Positions 57,795 to 64,000 of a DNA stretch of 64,000 nt are shown here, piece by piece (position 1 is the stretch's first letter; each line of letters begins with the position of its first letter). The notes under the pieces are model-generated. The model had not been told where the DNA came from and searched no databases. It worked only from the letters and a program-made list of their open reading frames with translations. This DNA is from Paenibacillus graminis (GTDB taxonomy: Bacteria > Bacillota > Bacilli > Paenibacillales > Paenibacillaceae): assembly GCF_000758705.1 (NCBI RefSeq), contig NZ_CP009287.1, forward strand, positions 1,798,001 to 1,862,000. The letters run 5' to 3'. Both the position numbers and the translations under genes were made by a program.

Positions 57795-60700
57795 ATGGAA
57801 AATGATCTTAGTCTTAACTCGAAGATTGCTGTCATCGGAATGGCTGGAAGGTTCCCGCAAGCAGGGGATATCGGAGAATTCTGGCGTAACCTGGTTCAAG
57901 GTGCGGAAGGGATTCAATTCTTCTCCAAGGAGGAATTGAGGCAGGCGGGGGTGAGTCCGGCCCTGCTCGAGAAACCCGAGTATGTACCGGCTTCCGGCCG
58001 TTTACAAGACATCGGGGAGTTTGATGCCGCTTTTTTTCAATACACACCAAGAGAATCGGAAATCATGGACCCGCAGCAGCGGTTATTTCTGGAGTGCGCC
58101 TGGAATGCAATAGAGGATGCCGGGCATAGCCTGTCCCAATACGAAGGAGCGGTTGGCGTATTTGCAGGGGTAGGTGCGAATAAATATGTAACCCATATTA
58201 TGAGCCATCCTGAGCTGCTGCATATCTTGGATCACCGGCAAATTGAGGCGGCCAATGACAAGGACTTTCTCACCACACGCGTTTCCTACAAATTGAATGC
58301 GACCGGCCCCAGTTTTGCAGTACAGACCGCTTGTTCTTCTTCCCTCGTGAGTGTGCATATAGCATGCCAAAGCTTATTGAATGGCGAGTGCGATATGGCA
58401 CTGGCCGGAGGCGTTTCCATTCAATTTTTAGACAAGAGCGGATATCTCTATAAAGCGGGCGGCATCGAATCGCCTGACGGACACTGCCGCTGCTTCGATG
58501 AAAAGGCAGAAGGAACCGTGTTCGGCGATGGGGTTGGTGTGGTTGTGCTCAAAAGGCTGGAGGACGCCGCTAGAGACAATGATCATATTTATGCGGTGAT
58601 TGGCGGTTCAGCCATCGGCAATGACGGGGCGGGCAAGATCGGGTTCACGGCTCCGGGATTAGATGGACAGGTACAAGTGATTTCGGAAGCTATGGAAGTG
58701 GCCGGAGTGACGCCTAACGATATAGGGTATATCGAGGCGCACGGCACCGGCACCAAATTGGGTGATCAGGTAGAGATTGCGGCCCTTAAGGAAGTGTTCA
58801 AAGGCCGGACTCGGGAAGAGGCGTGTTACATTGGATCCGTTAAGTCCAGCATTGGGCATTTGAACACCGCCTCAGGCATCGCCGGCTTAATCAAAACGGT
58901 TCTGAGCATCCAGCAGAATCTCATCCCGCCGCTCCTGCATCTCCGCAGCCCTAATCCGCAGTTGGAATTAGAGGACAGCCCGTTCCGGCTGAACCGGAGT
59001 CCGGTGACATGGGCTGCGGGTGAGCAGAAAAGGGTGGCGGGCGTCAGTTCTTTTGGCATCGGAGGCACCAATGCCCATGTCATTGTCGAACAAGCCCCAG
59101 ACCTTTGCCTGGAACCAAACGGACAAGAGTGGCATCTGCTGCCGTTCTCGGGAAAAACGGAACAGGCCCGGCAACGAAACCTTGAAAATCTGCAGGCGTA
59201 CCTCCAAGCCCATCCAGAGGTTGATCTGTCGCGGGTGTCATCTACCCTTCAGACGGGAAGGGAGCATTTTGACTTTCGCGGATTTCTTCTTTGCGGCAAT
59301 CATGGAGGGCACCGGGTGTTCTGTCCGGAACACCGGGCGGTAAAGCAGGAGAAATCCGTTGTTTTCTTTTTCTCTTTGGAACAGGCTCCCCCCGTAACAA
59401 TGGTTCAGGAATTGTACAGGCAGGAGCCGTTCTTTCGAAAAACAATGGATGAAAGCTTTCAAATGGTGGAACGGATGTTTCAGCTTGATCTCACCAAGCG
59501 GATATCCCCTGAAGCGGATACTATTCAAGGGCAAGCGGAATTCCCCTCCAGCCAAGAGCCCTATGGGCCGCTTCTGTCTTTCATAGCGGGTTATTCCCTG
59601 GCACAGCTCTGGCAGCACTGGGGCGTTTTCCCGCAAGCGGTGGCCGGGGATAGAATCGGCGAATATGTCGGCGCTTGCCTGGCGAATGTTTTTTCACGTG
59701 AGGCTGCCTTGAAATTATTATTTTTCCAAGGGGATGTTTCGGAAGGCATTGTGTTGGGACAACCAGCCCTCCCGGTTCTGTCGAATGTATCGCATACCTG
59801 GTTAGATGAAGAACAGGCGGTTTCTCTCACCTATTGGAAAGAGGTCTTGAACCAGCCAAACAATCTGCTGGCTTGCGTACCAGAGCTTGCCGCACTCCAA
59901 AATCCGGTTTTTATCAAGATCGGTCCGGGAAACCATCGTCTCGATAGCCTGGACCTAACCATCCAAGAAAAGAATCCAACCGCCCTATTGCTGGATTCAC
60001 TTCCACGCGAAGCAGACCACGAGGCGGCTGACAAGGTTCTTCAGGACGCCTTGGGGAGGTTGTGGCTGGCAAACATTGAGGTCTGCTGGAAGAACGTTCA
60101 ATCCGGCAGGCAGACCAGAAGAATTCCGCTGCCTACCTATGCTTTTGACAGAGAAACTTACTGGATTGACAGAGCGGCTGCCCAAGAACAGGACGGATTT
60201 GCGGCAGATAAACTCCACGAAGAACCATTGCAGGCAGTGGGCAGGGGAGACCATTTCGTTCAGGTTGGCGGCACACGCTATATGCTGGATTCGTCTCAAC
60301 TGCAGGAAATTCAAGAGCTGCTTGCCAGCTTCTCCCCGGACACTGCCGGATCATTTCCGGATTCACAGGAGAAGCGGAAGGAGTACATCGTTCCCAGACT
60401 GTGCAGCCTCTTGGAGGAGTTATTGGGAAAAAGACCGATCAGCAGCCAGGACGACTTTTTCGAATGTGGGGGCGACTCTGTAACAGCGATCCAGTTTGCC
60501 TCCCGTGCGAAGGATTTCGGCATCGTGTTTTCTTCGGAGCTGCTTTTTGAATACCCGACGATAGAGCAATTATCGGATAAGCTCCTGGAGCAGCCGGCAG
60601 CCTCCCTGCAAGAAGAAGAGCCTATGCCGGAACAACGGGCGGGCATTCATTATTTTGATGTGGCTGCATCCGATCAGAGCCTGTTGGCGGAGGTCTTGCC

Positions 60701-62042
60701 TGCCGAAGAAGTGGAAAGTGTGTATCCGCTGTCATTTATGCAGCTTCTGGTGTTGAATCACAACATCATTAATGCCCGCTCAGGCACGGTGAATCTGCTT
60801 TCGTTCCAGATTTCCGAGGAGCTGGATTACGACCGCTTCCGGTCAGCCTGGCACAAGGTGGCCAACCGCCACACCCTGCTGCGGACAGGCTTTGTCTGGA
60901 GAAGAATCTCCAATCCGGTTCAGTTTGTCAAAAAACAGGTGGAAATCACCATCCACGAGCTGGATTGGACCGGACTCTCCCCAGAAGGACAGCAGCGCGC
61001 ACTGGATGAGTTCCTGTCCCTTGAAAGAAAAAAAAGCTTTAAAGTGGATGAGGTTCCGCAAATGCGTTTCCACCTGATGAAGCTTCGGGAGGCCTGCTAT
61101 CAATTTGTCTGGTCCTACCAAAACTCTTTGTTTGACGGCTGGAGCATGAACATTATTCTGCGGGAAGTATGGGACAGCTATGGACAGAGCGAATCCCGGA
61201 TGCTTGTGCCCGAAACCGCGCCTACTCCTTATCTGGCCTATATACAGTGGCAAAAAACAAAGGATATTGAGGAAGCGAAGTGGTGTTGGACAGAAGAAAT
61301 GAAGGGTTTCAGCATGGAAACGCAGCCGGAGTTAGCGGACGACATCACCCCTCTGAACTACGAAGGCGCCTTTCAGAGTGCAGATATTCTGCCGGGTGAT
61401 CTGCAGACGGCAAGAGATTATGCCCGAAAAGGGCAGATCACGATGAATACGCTGTTTCTTGGCGTGTGGGGCCTGGTGCTTGCCCGGCTGCTTAAGAAGA
61501 ATGACATCATGCTGGGAATGATTACATCCGGAAGAGTCCCGGAGGTGGAGCATATGGACACCATGGTGGGATTGTTTACGAACAGCCTGCCTGTCCGCTT
61601 GACGTACACTCCTGCGGAGCGTGTCCAGGACTGGTTTCAAGCGCTGCAAAAAAAATTACTGAAGCTCAGACGCCACGAGCATGTTACCTTACAGCAGATA
61701 AGCCAGTGGTCCGGGCTTCCTGTCGATTATTTACAGCGGGTGACCAACACACGGAGCTTGGTCTACACCAATTTTCCGTTTCACATGAACCAAATTCCAA
61801 ACGGAAGCGGGCAGAATTTGCTTCAAGCCGAGAGTATCGGACAACTGCATCTTCCGCTGCGTCTGTTTGTCAATCCGGGCGATGAGCGGTTTACGCTACG
61901 GATTGAATACAACCGCAGTGTATATGATCCTGACCATATCGCTCAACTCCTGCTGGATATCCAGCAGCAGGTAGCCAAGATTCCCCATGCGCCAACACTC
62001 GGAGAGTTAGTCCATCACAAGGAAGAAGGAGCCGCGTTATGA
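57795..62042 (+). CDS. Final PKS: KS-decayed AT-ACP-C-like release domain
   Basis: 1415 residues from ATG 57795, chosen because AAAGGA at 57781-57786 is 8 bases away; ATG 57789 would leave only 2 bases. KS: C180, H316, H355. The AT remnant (about 520-780) has GDRIGEY at the nucleophile motif, Arg620 replacing Ser. There is no KR. ACP: S895 in CGGDSV. The C-terminal 400 residues form a condensation-type domain whose HHxxxDG motif reads QNSLFDG from 1109: both histidines are gone while DGWS remains. No thioesterase or reductase follows. It is probably the last assembly-line protein, adding an unreduced C2 unit. The altered C domain may bind rather than catalyse, or may release the chain by a different mechanism. 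Its stop overlaps the next start by four bases. Confidence 0.9.
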   Translation: MENDLSLNSKIAVIGMAGRFPQAGDIGEFWRNLVQGAEGIQFFSKEELRQAGVSPALLEKPEYVPASGRLQDIGEFDAAFFQYTPRESEIMDPQQRLFLECAWNAIEDAGHSLSQYEGAVGVFAGVGANKYVTHIMSHPELLHILDHRQIEAANDKDFLTTRVSYKLNATGPSFAVQTACSSSLVSVHIACQSLLNGECDMALAGGVSIQFLDKSGYLYKAGGIESPDGHCRCFDEKAEGTVFGDGVGVVVLKRLEDAARDNDHIYAVIGGSAIGNDGAGKIGFTAPGLDGQVQVISEAMEVAGVTPNDIGYIEAHGTGTKLGDQVEIAALKEVFKGRTREEACYIGSVKSSIGHLNTASGIAGLIKTVLSIQQNLIPPLLHLRSPNPQLELEDSPFRLNRSPVTWAAGEQKRVAGVSSFGIGGTNAHVIVEQAPDLCLEPNGQEWHLLPFSGKTEQARQRNLENLQAYLQAHPEVDLSRVSSTLQTGREHFDFRGFLLCGNHGGHRVFCPEHRAVKQEKSVVFFFSLEQAPPVTMVQELYRQEPFFRKTMDESFQMVERMFQLDLTKRISPEADTIQGQAEFPSSQEPYGPLLSFIAGYSLAQLWQHWGVFPQAVAGDRIGEYVGACLANVFSREAALKLLFFQGDVSEGIVLGQPALPVLSNVSHTWLDEEQAVSLTYWKEVLNQPNNLLACVPELAALQNPVFIKIGPGNHRLDSLDLTIQEKNPTALLLDSLPREADHEAADKVLQDALGRLWLANIEVCWKNVQSGRQTRRIPLPTYAFDRETYWIDRAAAQEQDGFAADKLHEEPLQAVGRGDHFVQVGGTRYMLDSSQLQEIQELLASFSPDTAGSFPDSQEKRKEYIVPRLCSLLEELLGKRPISSQDDFFECGGDSVTAIQFASRAKDFGIVFSSELLFEYPTIEQLSDKLLEQPAASLQEEEPMPEQRAGIHYFDVAASDQSLLAEVLPAEEVESVYPLSFMQLLVLNHNIINARSGTVNLLSFQISEELDYDRFRSAWHKVANRHTLLRTGFVWRRISNPVQFVKKQVEITIHELDWTGLSPEGQQRALDEFLSLERKKSFKVDEVPQMRFHLMKLREACYQFVWSYQNSLFDGWSMNIILREVWDSYGQSESRMLVPETAPTPYLAYIQWQKTKDIEEAKWCWTEEMKGFSMETQPELADDITPLNYEGAFQSADILPGDLQTARDYARKGQITMNTLFLGVWGLVLARLLKKNDIMLGMITSGRVPEVEHMDTMVGLFTNSLPVRLTYTPAERVQDWFQALQKKLLKLRRHEHVTLQQISQWSGLPVDYLQRVTNTRSLVYTNFPFHMNQIPNGSGQNLLQAESIGQLHLPLRLFVNPGDERFTLRIEYNRSVYDPDHIAQLLLDIQQQVAKIPHAPTLGELVHHKEEGAAL

Positions 62043-62488
62043 AGATTGCCGTCGTGAACGGTCCGAATATGAATTTAACCGGTGTACGGGAAACCGGGTT
62101 TTATGGAAAAGTCACATGGAAGCAAATTGAGGAGAGGCTGCGGAAACTGGCTGAAGAATGGCAAATCGAGCTGCTTTGTTTTCAATCGAACCATGAGGGG
62201 GAGATCGTTGATTTTATTCAAGAGCATCTATCTTCACTGGATGGGATTGTACTAAATCCGGCGGGACTATCCAAAACCGGGTATTCCATCCTGGATGCGA
62301 TGTCTTCGGTCGGCATCCCTTATATCGAAGTGCATATGTCCAATATTTTTGACAGGGGAGGCTGGCACGCACAATCCATCTTTTTTGAGAATGCCGCCGG
62401 ACTGGTCGTGGGCCTGAAAGGTTATTCCTATGATCTTGGTCTGCAGGGGATGAAACAGTATTTGGACACAGCGCTTGCTCCGAACTAG
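62039..62488 (+). CDS. Type II 3-dehydroquinate dehydratase-like protein with altered active site
   Basis: 149 residues, the normal AroQ length. NGPNMNLTG opens the protein as in type II dehydroquinases, and R17, Y22, N73, H99 (in EVHMSN) and R106 match the family's catalytic set with a constant offset of two from the Mycobacterium tuberculosis numbering. The catalytic His (His81 there) is Lys79 here (NPAGLSKTG), and the substrate-binding Arg112 is His110. Normal shikimate-pathway activity is therefore doubtful. Its ATGA overlap with the last PKS and position in the operon suggest a tailoring or precursor role. It could still be a dehydratase on another substrate, or a binding protein. The fold assignment is confident; the function is not known. 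Confidence 0.85.
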   Translation: MKIAVVNGPNMNLTGVRETGFYGKVTWKQIEERLRKLAEEWQIELLCFQSNHEGEIVDFIQEHLSSLDGIVLNPAGLSKTGYSILDAMSSVGIPYIEVHMSNIFDRGGWHAQSIFFENAAGLVVGLKGYSYDLGLQGMKQYLDTALAPN

Positions 62489-62505
62489 CAGAAGGGACAT
62501 GTGAA

Positions 62506-64000
62506 ATGAAACATATTGAAGTCTATAATGCCAAATTGCATAATCTCAAAAACATCACAACGAAGATTCCAAAACAGCAGCTCATTGTCGTAACAGGCAT
62601 CAGCGGATCGGGGAAATCCAGTTTTATCTTTGATACGCTCCATCATGAAGGGCAGCGGCTTTATCTGGAGGCCTTAGGCATTTCTCACGACGTCCTGCAC
62701 TACGACTCGTTTGATATGATTCAGGGACTTAGTCCGACGATTGCCGTACAGCAGAGAACCGTAAGCAATCTGAATCCAAGGTCGGTTGTAGGGACGGCCA
62801 CCCGGCTCTTGAACTTGATGGCGCTGATCTACGTGAACGAAGGGGTAGAGAAGGGGAGCGGACAGACAGAGACATCGTTGCGGGAATATGTCCCTGGAAT
62901 GTTTATGTTCAACTCGCCCCACGGTTCCTGTCCGGCCTGCAGTGGCAGAGGAACGATTACAGAGGTGAACATCGCGAAAATTCTGCCGCCAGACAGTGAA
63001 TCAATAGAAACATGGCACCAATTCGCCTATGAGTTCCCGCAGCACAAAAAAGAAGAAAAGGAATATGTCACCAAGAGGTTTGATAACTTTATCAGCTGTT
63101 ATAACCTCGCGCCGGAGACGCCGTTTTCACAATTATCCGGTGAGGCCAGAGACGTTTTTTTGCATTATCGGCCCAAACGGACGCAGAGCAAAGGGAACCT
63201 TATCTTTTATGGAGTGAATGTGGTGATCGAAGAGAAGCTGAAAAAAGTGAATCTGCAGCAGCTCCCCGATCTCCACATCACCCGGCCATGTACAAGATGC
63301 CACGGGTACCGGATCGGGGACAGGGCACTCGCCATCACGTTGGAGAATAACCATATTGGCCAGCTTTGCCGGATGGATGTGCTTGGGCTTACAGCGTTTT
63401 TTCAGCATTATCTGGCCGTAAGGCCGCATACTGCTTTTGTGGTGCATTTAATCAAGGAGATCCTCAGCAAGCTGGCCTGTATGGAGACCGTTGGATTATC
63501 TTATCTCAATCTGTACCGGGAAATTCCGTCTCTTAGCGGCGGGGAAATTCAGAGACTGCATATCATGTCCCATCTCTCGGCCAAAGTGGATTCGATTATT
63601 TATATCTTTGATGAACCGACGGCCGGCTTGCATGAAGTGGAGAAGGCCAAGATTATCGAGAGCTTTCAAAGCTTGAAGCAGCAAGGAAATACTGTGATTG
63701 TCGTAGAGCATGATGAAAGTGTGATCCGGCAGGCGGAGTATATTATTGATTTTGGTCCCAAAGCGGGTCAAGAGGGCGGGACTATCGTCTATCAAGGGGA
63801 CTATGCCAACTTCCTGGATTCCGCTGAATCGATAACGGCCAAGTATCTGCTTCATAAACCGATGCCGCCCAAAGAATATGCGGGGATAGTGGACGCCTCC
63901 ACGCCCAGGCTTTCCATCAGGAATGCCCAAACCAACAACCTCAAGAATATTAACGTGGATATCCCGCTGCAGTCTATCGTCGGAATTTGCGGTTTATCCG
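62506..64000 (+). CDS. UvrA-like ABC ATPase, probable self-resistance protein, 3' end outside window
   Basis: 498 residues visible; the frame is still open at the last base. Walker A GISGSGKSS at 31-39, ABC signature LSGGE at 343-347 and Walker B IYIFDEPTAGLH near 365-376 form the first nucleotide-binding domain. CPACSGRG and CTRCHGYR supply four cysteines typical of a UvrA zinc site. A second domain begins (NNLKNINVDIP, then a Walker A start GICGLS). The distance from Walker A to LSGGE is shorter than in canonical UvrA, suggesting that the UvrB-binding insertion is missing, as in UvrA2/DrrC-type resistance proteins. In antibiotic clusters such proteins protect DNA from the producer's own compound. 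ATG 62506 follows AAGGGAC by about 7 bases, 17 bases after the AroQ-like gene. Confidence 0.85.
   Translation, partial: MKHIEVYNAKLHNLKNITTKIPKQQLIVVTGISGSGKSSFIFDTLHHEGQRLYLEALGISHDVLHYDSFDMIQGLSPTIAVQQRTVSNLNPRSVVGTATRLLNLMALIYVNEGVEKGSGQTETSLREYVPGMFMFNSPHGSCPACSGRGTITEVNIAKILPPDSESIETWHQFAYEFPQHKKEEKEYVTKRFDNFISCYNLAPETPFSQLSGEARDVFLHYRPKRTQSKGNLIFYGVNVVIEEKLKKVNLQQLPDLHITRPCTRCHGYRIGDRALAITLENNHIGQLCRMDVLGLTAFFQHYLAVRPHTAFVVHLIKEILSKLACMETVGLSYLNLYREIPSLSGGEIQRLHIMSHLSAKVDSIIYIFDEPTAGLHEVEKAKIIESFQSLKQQGNTVIVVEHDESVIRQAEYIIDFGPKAGQEGGTIVYQGDYANFLDSAESITAKYLLHKPMPPKEYAGIVDASTPRLSIRNAQTNNLKNINVDIPLQSIVGICGLS

Noticed and set aside
2936..62042. Assignment to zwittermicin, edeine or bleomycin-type clusters
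   Set aside because: Some elements are shared (glycerate extender genes, Ser modules, Cy-Cys module) but the order of domains, the AT pattern and the final genes do not fit any of them as I know them.
1..64000. CRISPR arrays, tRNA or rRNA genes, insertion sequences
   Set aside because: No short regularly spaced repeats, cloverleaf-like segments, rRNA stretches or transposase coding were seen; the sequence is almost wholly filled by the listed genes.

Overview
The window is the interior of one very large hybrid NRPS-PKS biosynthetic operon, entirely on the + strand and open at both ends. Base composition near 50% GC, AAAGGAG-type ribosome binding sites, GTG starts, and KS and adenylation sequences of Bacillales style suggest a Firmicute of the Paenibacillus/Brevibacillus kind. 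This is inference from style, not a species identification. No promoter, terminator, tRNA, rRNA, CRISPR array or insertion sequence was seen. No gap between genes exceeds about 60 bases, and several neighbouring genes overlap by 4 to 14 bases, so the whole stretch looks like one co-transcribed unit.

Layout. (a) 1-2939: a glycerate-derived extender-unit cassette: FkbH-like protein (cut by the window edge), free-standing ACP, SAM methyltransferase and acyl-ACP dehydrogenase, the gene set expected for hydroxymalonyl- or methoxymalonyl-ACP. (b) 2936-20138: two megasynthases, C-A(Gly)-T-KS-AT-ACP-C-A(Ser)-T-C-A(Ser)-T and KS-AT-KR-ACP. The two Ser C-A units are a 2.9 kb tandem DNA duplication, about 99% identical. 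(c) 20150-22480: a histidine phosphatase and a BtrH-like acyltransferase, the latter containing a perfect 19-bp inverted repeat. (d) 22538-42295: KS-decayed AT-KR split by a DH-ACP-C, a truncated C lobe-A(Thr)-T, and KS-decayed AT-KR-ACP-C-A(Gly)-T-Cy-A(Cys)-T. (e) 42288-43100: a transglutaminase-like enzyme. (f) 43135-62042: three proteins, KS-KR-ACP-KS-KR-ACP and KS-KR-ACP-C-A-T (both without any AT) and KS-decayed AT-ACP-C, whose last C domain has lost both catalytic histidines. (g) 62039-64000: a type II dehydroquinase-like protein with an altered active site, and a UvrA-like ATPase (cut by the window edge), a probable self-protection factor.

If the proteins act in gene order, the predicted backbone is Gly, C2 (keto), Ser, Ser, C2 (OH), C2 (OH or enoyl), Thr, C2 (OH), Gly, Cys-thiazoline, three C2 (OH), one unassigned amino acid, and C2. 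Release is by a non-thioesterase route, since no TE domain is present. I do not recognise a known product with this order. The most striking features are the coexistence of intact, decaying and absent AT domains in one assembly line with no discrete AT in view, the DH apparently inserted inside a KR, the recent C-A duplication, and the neofunctionalised AroQ-like and UvrA-like genes at the end.
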